DNA of 64,000 nucleotides, from the NCBI GenBank assembly GCA_947495975.1, contig CANMBE010000011.1, positions 1-64,000 of the forward strand, in the 5' to 3' direction. Every line of letters starts with the position of its first letter. The first letter of the stretch is position 1. This document shows positions 48,585 through 57,275 of this stretch, in pieces. Position numbers and translations under genes: made by a program. A model generated the notes under the pieces. The model ran no database searches and was not told the origin of the DNA. It saw only the letters and a program-made list of their open reading frames with translations. Origin of the DNA: Ignavibacteria bacterium. Lineage in GTDB: Bacteria > Bacteroidota > Ignavibacteria > Kapaibacteriales > Kapaibacteriaceae.

Positions 48585-49478
48585 TTAGACCAAACGACTC
48601 GCTACGGCAGGCAGTAGATCTATGATTTGCTCTACCTTACGATCACACAGATGCTCAACAGCAGATAGATATGCGGCATTGTGCCAGAGTGACCCGTAAG
48701 CAACGACTCTTTGTTCGTGCTGTGGTTGCAGTCCACGAACAAGGTCTGCTAATGCAGTTGCACCTGAATTTCGAATGTGGGATGCAACAACATCTCCTTC
48801 GTCAGCATACGTAAGAACGGCAGACCCAAGCCGCGCTACACCGTCAATTGATGCCGAGCGCAATGCAACTCGCACACTCTCATGATCATCGGCATCAGCG
48901 CGCACGTAAGCCGCAATCGGACGAATAAGCAACGTGGCAGCTCCACGCCCATCAAGCATGCGCGCTACGGCCTTGCATGCTTGGCGGCCAAGCCAGAAGC
49001 CCCCTCCGGCATCATCTATTCGTGGACCCCACCCACCGCAGCGATGAAGAGCACCGGAAGAGTCGCGCGAAAGGGCAATGCTTCCTGTGCCGGCAATGAG
49101 CACCGTACCGTGGTCTTTGCCAAAAGCGCCCTGTAGCACAAGTTCGGCAACACTCATCACAACAATGTTCGGTGCGTTGGTACCAACGTAGGTTTCCCAC
49201 GAATTGTGAACAGCCATGTGATACCGATGAATCTCTGCCTGAGTCCAGATGCCCGCCATGCCGATGATCACTCCATCCAATCCAGATGTGATATCGATGT
49301 CGGGCGATACGGACGTAGTAGCAAGGAAAGATCCAAGCATGCGGCACAGCTCTTCTGTTCGAAGAATAGTGGCTGTAGGTTTAACAGTAGGTAGAATCGT
49401 ACGAGCCACACACAGGCCATCGATTGCTAAGCCCACATCTGTTGTAGACCCACCGCCATCGATAATCACAGTTCGCAT
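48585..49478 (-). CDS. BadF/BadG-type ATPase, N-acetylglucosamine kinase-like
   Basis: The 297 residues have the ASKHA fold of the BadF/BadG/BcrA/BcrD family. The N-terminal phosphate-1 loop is VIIDGGGSTTDVGLAIDG; the second phosphate loop VLIAGTGSIALSRDSSG and GGWGPRIDDAGGGFWLGRQA (~125-165) match bacterial GlcNAc/MurNAc-type kinases. It is likely to phosphorylate an amino sugar recovered from cell wall. The neighbouring LD-carboxypeptidase (convergent) acts in the same recycling, which supports this. The starting ATG is 19 bases from the DUF3108 stop, so it probably follows that gene in one unit. Confidence 0.75.
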   Translation of the reverse strand: MRTVIIDGGGSTTDVGLAIDGLCVARTILPTVKPTATILRTEELCRMLGSFLATTSVSPDIDITSGLDGVIIGMAGIWTQAEIHRYHMAVHNSWETYVGTNAPNIVVMSVAELVLQGAFGKDHGTVLIAGTGSIALSRDSSGALHRCGGWGPRIDDAGGGFWLGRQACKAVARMLDGRGAATLLIRPIAAYVRADADDHESVRVALRSASIDGVARLGSAVLTYADEGDVVASHIRNSGATALADLVRGLQPQHEQRVVAYGSLWHNAAYLSAVEHLCDRKVEQIIDLLPAVASRLV

Positions 49479-49496
49479 AGTGTGTATGTTATTAGA

Positions 49497-50288
49497 TCAG
49501 TCTGCTTTAGGTGGTTGCCAGTTTCCACGGCGCCACGACTGCAACTCAATTGTTACAGATCCTACGTAGACCTTCATCTTGGCTTTGATTGGAATGCGTG
49601 ATTCATCATCAGCGAACCAGCCTTCAAATCTTCCTGAAAGACCATAGACACCAGTCCAGTTAGCGTCCCCACTAAAATATACCGTCTTAACGGGATATGA
49701 GGAAGCATCAATAGATGTTGCTTCTTTTCTGCCACCAAAGTTGATCACTGTACTAACAGTGTCTTCCATGATGATAGTTGGCATGCGAAGACTTTTCTTT
49801 GAAAGCAACAACGCCCGTGCTGCAAAAAGCAACGAGCTGCCCTCATTGAATCTCTTCTTGATTTCGATGGTTTTTGAGCTAACTTTTTTCTTCTCTTTAT
49901 ACTTCTCCGCGACTATCTTTTTGTCAACGTAGTCAAAAAGATATTGATCGAATTCCCAAACCTTTGGCTCAACTTCTGTGTTGGCTGTAAATCGCTGTGA
50001 GAATGTTGCAGAAGTATCCATCCATGATTCATATACGGAATGCAAGGACACAAAAGGAATATTTGGGTGCGAGTCGATAAAGACTTTAACCTTGATTGCT
50101 TTATTCCCTTCATGCGTGGTATACGGCTCAGTGATTGTCTTTATTGTTCCGAGTGAAATGTTCAGATACGACACGCGATAGACGAGCTCTTCGCCTGGAT
50201 AGATGAACGATGACTGAGAAGAAGCTTGTGCAACTCCAGCCAAAACAAGAAACGCTAGGCAACACGCCCGAATGATAGATGTCTGCAT
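49497..50288 (-). CDS. DUF3108 domain-containing exported protein
   Basis: The 263 residues have a signal peptide (residues 1-23, ending ASSQ). The body matches DUF3108 proteins of Bacteroidota: IYPGEELVYRVSYLNISLGT at 29-48, VSLHSVYESWMDTS, and a terminal SGRFEGWFADDESRIPIKAK. DUF3108 proteins are periplasmic and predicted beta-rich; their role is not established. It lies 31 bases downstream of the ctpA stop and before the sugar kinase, so a ctpA-DUF3108-kinase unit is plausible. Confidence 0.75.
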   Translation of the reverse strand: MQTSIIRACCLAFLVLAGVAQASSQSSFIYPGEELVYRVSYLNISLGTIKTITEPYTTHEGNKAIKVKVFIDSHPNIPFVSLHSVYESWMDTSATFSQRFTANTEVEPKVWEFDQYLFDYVDKKIVAEKYKEKKKVSSKTIEIKKRFNEGSSLLFAARALLLSKKSLRMPTIIMEDTVSTVINFGGRKEATSIDASSYPVKTVYFSGDANWTGVYGLSGRFEGWFADDESRIPIKAKMKVYVGSVTIELQSWRRGNWQPPKAD

Positions 50289-50319
50289 TAAATGCCTGAA
50301 CTTTCTTTGTTACTGGTGC

Positions 50320-51933
50320 TTACTTAAGGCGAGCGATCTTTTTTGCTTCTGGAAACAACTCTATGGCCTTCTTTGTCTGCTTGTCCATGGTTAACATCAC
50401 GGCTGTATAACCATTGTTGTTAAAGACGGCCCGCCCAACGAGAGCCTTAATGACGAGATGAAGATATTCCTCGTCCTGCTTGTATTCGTCTGCCTTCCAC
50501 TCAACCTCTTTGGCTTTCGCAAACGACTTCATGATTTCGATGTCTGCATCTGATATGTTAAACTCACGCAAATACTTCTTGAGATCAGATCCGTACGTTG
50601 TTCGGATATCCTTACCACGATTCTTCATGATTTGATCTGCAGTTTCCCAAAATATATTCTTTGCACGCAGTTTTCGTGCGAGGAAACCAACGGTATCCTG
50701 CTTTACAATGTAGTCTGGAGTGACTCCACCACCGCCATAAACCGTTCTACCACCGATAGTTTTGAATTGTGGGCGGGTCTTTGATGAATCATCACCTTTG
50801 TGATCAATGTTGTCTCCCTCATCCCCTTCATCTCTGCCATCTCCACGGTAATATTTTGATTTGTCTTGGTACGGACGCTGAATGAGTCTGCCAGAGGGCG
50901 TATAGTAACGAGAGATTGTTAATCGAAACGCCGAGCCATCGCCAATAGGGTATTGACGCTGTACAAGCCCCTTACCAAATGATGTTTCTCCAACAACGAT
51001 CCCCCGATCAAGATCCTGAACTGCGCCTGAAACGATTTCACTGGCAGATGCTGAGCCGCTATTGATGAGCACTACAAGCGGGACGTTCTCAAGCGAGCCA
51101 CCGCCTGTTGACATAAAGTCTTCATCAAATTCTGGACGACGCCCCTTTGTGTACACGAGTTTTTGTCCAGCAGGCACGATCTCATCTGCAATTTTAAATG
51201 CTTGGTCTAAGAAACCACCTGGATTGTATCGAAGATCAAGCAGCAATCGTTTCATTCCTTGAGTGCGCAGATTTGCTGTTACGTTCATGAGTTCGTCATA
51301 CGTGGTTGCGCTGAAGCGGTTTATGGTTATGTATCCGATGTCGGTTCCATCAATCATAAATGAAGCATCAACTGAATTGATTGGAATCTTATCGCGCGTA
51401 ACATCAAAAACGAGCAGGTCTTTCTCACCAGCTCGTCTGATATGCAACTTTACAACTGTACCTTTCGGTCCACGCAATTTCTTTGGTACCATCTCTCGTG
51501 TGAGCTTGATGGATGATGTATCATTGATCCGCACGATCTTATCACCTGCTACTATTCCAAGGGCATCGCTCGGACCACCAACAATTGGCGATACCACAGT
51601 TACGGTGTCATTGATGATGTCGAACTCAACGCCAATACCATCAAAAGATCCGCGAAAGTCTTCTTCAACCTTCTGCATTTCTTTTGCTGTGATGTACACG
51701 GAGTGTGGATCAAGCTCATCAAGCATTCCCTTAATAGCTGCTTCTGTGAGTTTCTGTGTGTCTACTTCTTCTACGTAGTTTTTAACAGCCATAGACAAGA
51801 CGTCAGAAAACTTCCGAGTCTGGTCCATTACCGAGTCGCCAGAAAAGGCCGGCTGGACGTAAAATCCGATACCGATTCCAACGGCAATTGCTGTAATGGC
51901 GAGGAGAACGATGCGCATGGGGCTTTTCTTCAT
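50320..51933 (-). CDS. ctpA: C-terminal processing peptidase (S41)
   Basis: Periplasmic protease that trims or degrades proteins from their C-termini. From the ATG at 51933 it has 537 residues: a membrane/signal helix (~8-25), a PDZ domain (~100-175; DGIGVEFDIINDTVTVVSPI), and the catalytic domain with Ser296 in NSGSASASEIVSG and Lys321 in ETSFGKGLVQ (numbered from this start). A charged C-terminal extension of ~120 residues includes a low-complexity DKSKYYRGDGRDEGDEGDN stretch. The start is chosen because a TAnnTTTG element at 51958-51965 would put the mRNA start downstream of the first ATG at 51960. Confidence 0.9.
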   Translation of the reverse strand: MKKSPMRIVLLAITAIAVGIGIGFYVQPAFSGDSVMDQTRKFSDVLSMAVKNYVEEVDTQKLTEAAIKGMLDELDPHSVYITAKEMQKVEEDFRGSFDGIGVEFDIINDTVTVVSPIVGGPSDALGIVAGDKIVRINDTSSIKLTREMVPKKLRGPKGTVVKLHIRRAGEKDLLVFDVTRDKIPINSVDASFMIDGTDIGYITINRFSATTYDELMNVTANLRTQGMKRLLLDLRYNPGGFLDQAFKIADEIVPAGQKLVYTKGRRPEFDEDFMSTGGGSLENVPLVVLINSGSASASEIVSGAVQDLDRGIVVGETSFGKGLVQRQYPIGDGSAFRLTISRYYTPSGRLIQRPYQDKSKYYRGDGRDEGDEGDNIDHKGDDSSKTRPQFKTIGGRTVYGGGGVTPDYIVKQDTVGFLARKLRAKNIFWETADQIMKNRGKDIRTTYGSDLKKYLREFNISDADIEIMKSFAKAKEVEWKADEYKQDEEYLHLVIKALVGRAVFNNNGYTAVMLTMDKQTKKAIELFPEAKKIARLK

Positions 51934-51957
51934 TGTGCTAATAGGCATATATGGCGT

Positions 51958-51965
51958 CAAAGCTA
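51958..51965 (-). promoter_or_regulatory. TAnnTTTG element before ctpA
   Basis: On the minus strand TAGCTTTG matches the Bacteroidota -7 consensus; the start codon at 51933 would follow about 18 bases after the mRNA start. A matching -33 box at 19-21 bases is not seen, so the evidence is moderate. Confidence 0.4.
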
Positions 51966-52013
51966 CGAAAGCAAGACGAGCATGTAGACGCTAGGCTGTT
52001 GATGCAAGTGTGG

Positions 52014-55000
52014 CTACCTGACTATACAAACCGTAGTAACAGTTCCGTAATCGGTAGTAATGAGGCATCCGTAGGCACCTGGTCCGAGCTGGGCAACATC
52101 TAAGAGGATTGCCTTGGTGGACTGGCCCTGCCACGAACGTTCTAGCACGGTAACGCCTGATACATCCACGAGCTGCACTTTTACAGATTGCGTTGGCCTC
52201 TGGAGCACAAGTGTGAGTTCATCATTTGCCGGCTGCGGAATGGCCTGTACGCCACCAACAATGCGCCCTGTGGTTGCATCAATTGGCACATCGCACCGGC
52301 TTAGTCCACTATAGGCAAGCCCCCTGCCTCTGCCTGAGACTGCGATTTTTCTAACGAGACATCCTTGCCAGATTTCAATGGTATCGTGGAGTATTACAGA
52401 AGTGTCTGATATACGGGGCTCAAAACACACAATCATGGAAGATGTGCCCGATAGGCGGCTTACTGTGATCGTGAATTGATGTTGTGGCACAGAAAAGAGC
52501 ATGTTCTGTTGAACATATACTCGAGGAATTGAAATGGATTGGACGCCAAGATTGCTGAGTGTTATAGTGTCACATGTGAGCGTGCCTATAGACTGAACAC
52601 CCAGGTCAAGGAATGTCAGCCGAGAGAGATCCCCACCCACAGCCATCATAAAACCAGGTATTGTGTCAATCATGCGGTTGATGTTATCTGCTGAGTCAAT
52701 AGCCTCAAAGCCGTAGATAGCGTCGAGATAGGGATCTGTTACTTCAATGTGATACGTGCGTTCGAGCTCTACTGAATCAACAAGTGTGACCACACAATTC
52801 AATGTTACGCTGTCCAACACACGTGCCGATCGCAGCCCAAGATCTGAGCCTACGTTGTCATTGATGAACACATCCACCATTGTAGAACAAACGTCAGCAT
52901 TGCCCTGAATCTTAGGACCTTCTTTATCGAGCTTCTCTTCAATTTGTGCTGCGAGCACCGCACGTGCAAGACATGCGTCTCCTATGAGCAATGTATCGGA
53001 GACTACTTGCTCTGACGTACCCGTCCTACAGAAACGAACCATACGTCTTTCACCCGAGGCCATAGTGAAAGGGACTACAGGTTCTAACACGCTGGTTGAT
53101 CCGCTAAACCCAATGGAGGTTATGGTATGTGAATGAGCGCCGTAATTCTCAATCTCAAATGAGTCGCATCTCTCGCGTCCGATAGGCACTATGTATGCGC
53201 GCTGCAGTGATTGCGGATTGTTGCGAGATCCCACTGGAGAAATGGTAAAACCCGGAAGGACAATATCTAATCGCGTCACCTGATCAACTGCATCTTTTGC
53301 TTGGATTGAAATTGAACCGTCTAGATAGAGATCACGAAGTGCTATGAGGAACGTAACAATTGTTTGCGGCGGAGCAAACAGACCTGATGTGAAGGTAGTA
53401 TTGACTTCGGTACCAGGAATAACAGATATCGAATCTACTCGCGTATCTGCAATGAGTGAGTCTGTTATCGCACCCTTAAAATCGTAACACGTTACGAGAC
53501 CACTGATTGATGGAGGTGTAATATCGAGTGGACGAAAAGACATACCACCGATGTAGCCATAGGAATTCGCATCTCCATATCCATACACATAGATCCCAAA
53601 TGTTGTGTCTGCCGTGATCACGTGCACGCCATCTGTCATACGGATTTGTGCCCACGAAAACCCTGTTGTACTTATCTGACTGAAAAGGCCAGGGTTGACC
53701 TGTGCGCCATCTAGCCTCAATGATGGAATTCCCAAAGTGGGAATGACAACATTTGTCCACTGTTCAGTATAGACAGAATCAACTGCAACAATACTCCCAC
53801 CCTTCGTGTCATAGATGTAGGACTGAATGTTGATAAATCTATAGCTCGACATGAATTGTTCGGCTGGTGGAATCAACATCATAAATGGATCACCAACACG
53901 AGTGACGTTACCCTGACCCTGGCCTTGCAAAGACGACGTCTTCTTGTAGAGTGCCGTGAGTGCTGGGCGCGATGTCTTCACTTCTCGAGCAGTTGTAATG
54001 TTGTCTTCGAAGAATGTCCCTGCTGCAAGAATTGTTCTTTCTTGACCATCAACTATTACAGCCGTAGAGTCGAATGCAGCAACAACGCGATAAATATCTG
54101 AACCAACCAATGCTTCATTCGATGATTGAGCAAGGGGCGTCAGGAAGGCACTCTTACCCCAGGCTCTGATTGGGTTTATCTGTTCAACGAGGCAATCACG
54201 TGAGCTCAACGTTGACTTAAATGATAACGGCAAAACTGTGCGTTGGTGTCCAGCAAAAAGTGCGACTGGACGAGATGCCTTAATGAGAGACCCTGTGAGA
54301 TCTGCGGTTCCTGGCAATCGCAGATCCGCTTGCACAAGATATGATTGCCCCTTATCGAGAAAAATACGTTGTCGAAGTTGGCTTGGATTACTCGGAGTTG
54401 GCGCCGACGGTGTAATATCTACACTGGTGCTATCCTGAGTAGCTACCACAGCAAACTGAGATGGTGTTGAATTATAATCAAGCGTTCCCGTAACAGTACT
54501 TACGCGGACATCCGAAGGATAGCATATAACAACGTAGTCTTCCGCGATTGCATCCGTAGGAAGTACCAAGAACGCGTCACTTGTAGTTGTTGCCTGATTC
54601 AGTGCATAGACTGTTACATCATCACTAGAAACGATGTGGACACTTTTAGGGGAAATAGTTTCATTGTCCGAGCTGTTGAAGTTAAAGCCTACCCCATTTT
54701 CTGTTATTCCACGAAGCTCGGCTTCTCGATAATACATACTTGTTGAAAAGAGCCGACGTATATCATCAATACGAAATGAAATGACGTTTTCAGATCCATC
54801 TGCGAAACGCCACGTAATTGTGCCAGTGGTTGGTCTTTCTGCTCCAATATAGATGTAGAGCTCATGCTCTTTCTGAAGCACTGGATCATTCGCAATTTCA
54901 GATTCTGTGTTATGAAAGTTTGGCAAGAATGTGAGCCAAAAATCCTTGCCCTTGCTATCAGGCCACTGCTGTGATTGGGCGTTCGTGCTACTGAGTAGCA

Positions 55001-55040
55001 CAAAGGCAAGGACAGAGAGAAATAGTTGGCGAAGTATCAC
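52014..55040 (-). CDS. T9SS-exported protein with IgGFc-binding-type domain
   Basis: 1008 residues, signal peptide 1-21. The N-terminal ~500 residues look like the IgGFc_binding-type domain common in secreted bacterial proteins: DSKGKDFWLTFLPNF at the start, then VYALNQATTTSDAFLVLPTD near 145 and SYLVQADLRLPGTADLTGSL. Two further beta-rich regions follow with anchor-D-like phrases (LTFLDLGVQSIGTLTCDTIT), and a T9SS sorting-like domain at the end (SVKVQLVDVSGVTVLERSW..GPGAYGCLITT). The name comes from mammalian FcGBP and does not imply antibody binding. It is fused by an ATGA overlap to the phosphoesterase before it, so the two are translated together. Confidence 0.7.
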   Translation of the reverse strand: MILRQLFLSVLAFVLLSSTNAQSQQWPDSKGKDFWLTFLPNFHNTESEIANDPVLQKEHELYIYIGAERPTTGTITWRFADGSENVISFRIDDIRRLFSTSMYYREAELRGITENGVGFNFNSSDNETISPKSVHIVSSDDVTVYALNQATTTSDAFLVLPTDAIAEDYVVICYPSDVRVSTVTGTLDYNSTPSQFAVVATQDSTSVDITPSAPTPSNPSQLRQRIFLDKGQSYLVQADLRLPGTADLTGSLIKASRPVALFAGHQRTVLPLSFKSTLSSRDCLVEQINPIRAWGKSAFLTPLAQSSNEALVGSDIYRVVAAFDSTAVIVDGQERTILAAGTFFEDNITTAREVKTSRPALTALYKKTSSLQGQGQGNVTRVGDPFMMLIPPAEQFMSSYRFINIQSYIYDTKGGSIVAVDSVYTEQWTNVVIPTLGIPSLRLDGAQVNPGLFSQISTTGFSWAQIRMTDGVHVITADTTFGIYVYGYGDANSYGYIGGMSFRPLDITPPSISGLVTCYDFKGAITDSLIADTRVDSISVIPGTEVNTTFTSGLFAPPQTIVTFLIALRDLYLDGSISIQAKDAVDQVTRLDIVLPGFTISPVGSRNNPQSLQRAYIVPIGRERCDSFEIENYGAHSHTITSIGFSGSTSVLEPVVPFTMASGERRMVRFCRTGTSEQVVSDTLLIGDACLARAVLAAQIEEKLDKEGPKIQGNADVCSTMVDVFINDNVGSDLGLRSARVLDSVTLNCVVTLVDSVELERTYHIEVTDPYLDAIYGFEAIDSADNINRMIDTIPGFMMAVGGDLSRLTFLDLGVQSIGTLTCDTITLSNLGVQSISIPRVYVQQNMLFSVPQHQFTITVSRLSGTSSMIVCFEPRISDTSVILHDTIEIWQGCLVRKIAVSGRGRGLAYSGLSRCDVPIDATTGRIVGGVQAIPQPANDELTLVLQRPTQSVKVQLVDVSGVTVLERSWQGQSTKAILLDVAQLGPGAYGCLITTDYGTVTTVCIVR

Positions 55041-55927
55041 AGATTCATCTTGCCTCGATAGTTTCCGACCACATCAAACAGTTTCACAATAATCTCGGAG
55101 GCCGATAGTGTCACTGTGGCAAAGCCCCCTCCAGATAAAACGGCCTGTGTATGCGAACCCCGTTTTGACGGTCTGCTTCCGCCGCCGCCGCCTGATACAA
55201 GACAACCAAAACGATCATTTGGATGTTTGATTGCTTGTAGGTCATGCTCGTGCCCGCAGCAATACAATGCAACACCATATTGATCTAAGATGGGTTTGAC
55301 ATTTTTCACGAGAACGTCTGAGTCCCCATAATGTCCGTAACTCCGCAAAGGGTGATGACCAACAACAATTGTCTTTTGGGCAGTTGAATCAGAAAGAGTG
55401 CTCTCAAGCCAGGTAAGCTGCTCCTTCCACCCTTCCTTTTTCTGCAGAAGTGGTGTGGTATCAAGAGCTATAAAGGATACTTTCGTTACAGAATCAACCG
55501 CGAATTCCGTGGACCAGGTACGACCTGGCATATTCCATTGCGGATTTCGTTTCCCATACGCCACTTGTGCATCAATATCACCTCGATGGTCATGGTTACC
55601 CAGAACGGCCCACCATGGCAGATCTAGCCCTTCGTATATCTTTTCATACTTGGAGACCCACTGCGGGTCTATGGCCGACGAAACACCACTTGGATAGATA
55701 TTGTCGCCTGTGCTTAGAACAAACGTGGGCGTCTGCCCTTTTGGGGGCCTTTCCTTCATTCTTCGCATTCCAAGAGCCACTTTTTTCTGCAAACTGCCGC
55801 CCGTGCCCCAATCGCCTATGACCAAGAATGTGAATGATTCATTGTTGACAAGTTCCGAAAACGCTCGTAAGGGGCTAGTGAATAGCCCGGTAGCAAGGGT
55901 TGTGATAAAGTGACGGCGAATCATCAT
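55037..55927 (-). CDS. Purple acid phosphatase-like metallophosphoesterase
   Basis: Two-metal calcineurin-like fold. From the ATG at 55927 it has 296 residues. Metal motifs in order: FLVIGDWGTGG (~34), LSTGDNIYPSG, VLGNHDHRGD, VVGHHPLRSYGHYGD and CCGHEHDLQ. The N-terminal MMIRRHFITTLATGLFTS with paired Arg hints at Tat-type or Sec export, with the Arg-Arg followed by H-F-I. The pattern fits tartrate-resistant acid phosphatases. Frames upstream of 55927 overlap the divergent methylase and were ignored. It is translated with the IgGFc-type protein (ATGA overlap). Another, lipidated, phosphoesterase lies at 62317. Confidence 0.8.
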   Translation of the reverse strand: MMIRRHFITTLATGLFTSPLRAFSELVNNESFTFLVIGDWGTGGSLQKKVALGMRRMKERPPKGQTPTFVLSTGDNIYPSGVSSAIDPQWVSKYEKIYEGLDLPWWAVLGNHDHRGDIDAQVAYGKRNPQWNMPGRTWSTEFAVDSVTKVSFIALDTTPLLQKKEGWKEQLTWLESTLSDSTAQKTIVVGHHPLRSYGHYGDSDVLVKNVKPILDQYGVALYCCGHEHDLQAIKHPNDRFGCLVSGGGGGSRPSKRGSHTQAVLSGGGFATVTLSASEIIVKLFDVVGNYRGKMNL

Positions 55928-56494
55928 TCGCCAAAGTACGATATTCGCGACGTGCAAAAACTCTCCTATGACCAACTTGTTGCGGTGCGGCTCACACCCG
56001 ATCAAGCACCAACTGCCTCTAAGCATCCCATCGTAGCTGTCTTGCACGATATTCGTAGTCTTTACAACGTAGGCTCCATCTTTAGATCAGCAGATGCCTT
56101 TGGAATTGAGCGGCTTGTCCTCTGCGGCTATACCCCACAGCCCCCTAGAACAGAGATTGCAAAGACTGCACTAGGGGCAGATCTCGTGGTCTCGTATTCG
56201 GTATGCGAGTCAGTGTATGAAGCCGTGAGAGACCTACGCGATGCTGGATACCATGTTTTTGCAGCGGAGGTTGCACACGGATCAATGTTGCCTCAGAACC
56301 TCGGTCCCCATCACTTTCCCCTCGCCATGATTTTCGGGAACGAACTCACTGGCGTGCCTGATGATCTCTTAGCCCTTTGTGAAGGGGCTCTTGAGATCCC
56401 GATGTTTGGTACCAAACACTCTCTTAATGTTGCAGTGGCCGCAGGCGTCCTGCTGTCAACAGCCGTTCATCGATATCGAGAAACCTCACCATGA
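55910..56494 (+). CDS. SpoU/TrmH-family RNA methyltransferase
   Basis: Knotted SAM enzyme that 2'-O-methylates tRNA or rRNA. The 194 residues carry motif 1 (VAVLHDIRSLYNVGSIFRSADAFG, near 43-66), motif 2 (LAMIFGNELTGVPDDLL, near 140) and motif 3 (EIPMFGTKHSLNVAVAAGV, near 163-181). Homologues with the PPRTEIAKTALGA segment are often tRNA-like enzymes, but the exact site cannot be read. It begins with GTG at 55910, with aaggg ten bases upstream. This start overlaps the divergent phosphoesterase start by 18 bases, head to head. Confidence 0.85.
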   Translation: MTANHHSPKYDIRDVQKLSYDQLVAVRLTPDQAPTASKHPIVAVLHDIRSLYNVGSIFRSADAFGIERLVLCGYTPQPPRTEIAKTALGADLVVSYSVCESVYEAVRDLRDAGYHVFAAEVAHGSMLPQNLGPHHFPLAMIFGNELTGVPDDLLALCEGALEIPMFGTKHSLNVAVAAGVLLSTAVHRYRETSP

Positions 56495-57231
56495 TAATTG
56501 CCATTCCTACGCTTTCGCTTGCCGAACCGATTCTAGCTAACGTCCACGAGATCTGCGCCCAACGTGGGTGGGAGATAAAGAGCGCTTCCCTTGATCAGTG
56601 CGGCAAAATGCTGCTGAACAATAGTGTGGAAATGGCACTCACGAGTCCCCTCGGATATGGTAGTGGAGTTGGCAAGGTAGACTACCGAGTAATCCCCGGA
56701 CCGTGTGTTGCGCTTCAAGACTACACCAATGCCTACGGAATCTGGTTTCCAGATGGTGGAAGGGGGCTAGCCACATACACGTCTGCAGAGCCAGGGTCAT
56801 TCGCTACACTTGCTGGCAGAATGGTTATGGCCGAAAAGTTTGACGTGGTGCTAGCCGATGCTCCGGAGGGTTCCGAAGGCGACTGTGTTATAGGTCCAGT
56901 TACTGGAGACTCAATACCGGCAATTGACCTTGGTGAAGAGTGGTTTGACCTCATTGAATCGCCCCTTCCACTCGCAATTTGGGTAGCACGTGTTGACGCA
57001 GATATTTTGGAGGTTGAAAGCACGGTTGCACTATTCGCAGATCAGCGTCAATTGGAGCGTCATGTGAGTGAAATGATTCCTCCAACGTCAGATCGTATGC
57101 CGCGGGAAGGAAAAATCCTATATCGCTGGACGTCGGACGTAGAAGAAGGACTCGATGCTGCTCTCCACACGATGTTCTATCATCAGATGTTGCCAGAAAT
57201 TCCTGCTATTAAGCTCTACGGCAAAGACTAA
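56491..57231 (+). CDS. MqnA-like menaquinone biosynthesis protein
   Basis: The 246 residues resemble MqnA/MqnD of the futalosine route (chorismate dehydratase or related periplasmic-binding fold). Evidence: start IIAIPTLSLAEPILANV, the middle pattern EMALTSPLGYGSG, and the MqnA-like block AIDLGEEWFDLIESPLPLAIWVAR, which matches the L-G-x-x-W...L-P...A-x-W pattern. It is a little shorter and more diverged than typical MqnA (~280 residues), so substrate and role are uncertain. It overlaps the methylase stop by 4 bases; the unit ends before the aldolase. Confidence 0.6.
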   Translation: MIIAIPTLSLAEPILANVHEICAQRGWEIKSASLDQCGKMLLNNSVEMALTSPLGYGSGVGKVDYRVIPGPCVALQDYTNAYGIWFPDGGRGLATYTSAEPGSFATLAGRMVMAEKFDVVLADAPEGSEGDCVIGPVTGDSIPAIDLGEEWFDLIESPLPLAIWVARVDADILEVESTVALFADQRQLERHVSEMIPPTSDRMPREGKILYRWTSDVEEGLDAALHTMFYHQMLPEIPAIKLYGKD

Positions 57232-57242
57232 CATTCTACTGG

Positions 57243-57250
57243 TATCTTTG
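57243..57250 (+). promoter_or_regulatory. TAnnTTTG element before the transaldolase
   Basis: TATCTTTG matches the -7 consensus; an mRNA start about 7 bases later would leave a leader of ~20 bases with a ttggag ribosome site at 57261-57266. No -33 box seen. This separates the gene from the upstream unit. Confidence 0.35.
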
Positions 57251-57275
57251 TGATCATTCAATTGGAGAATACACA

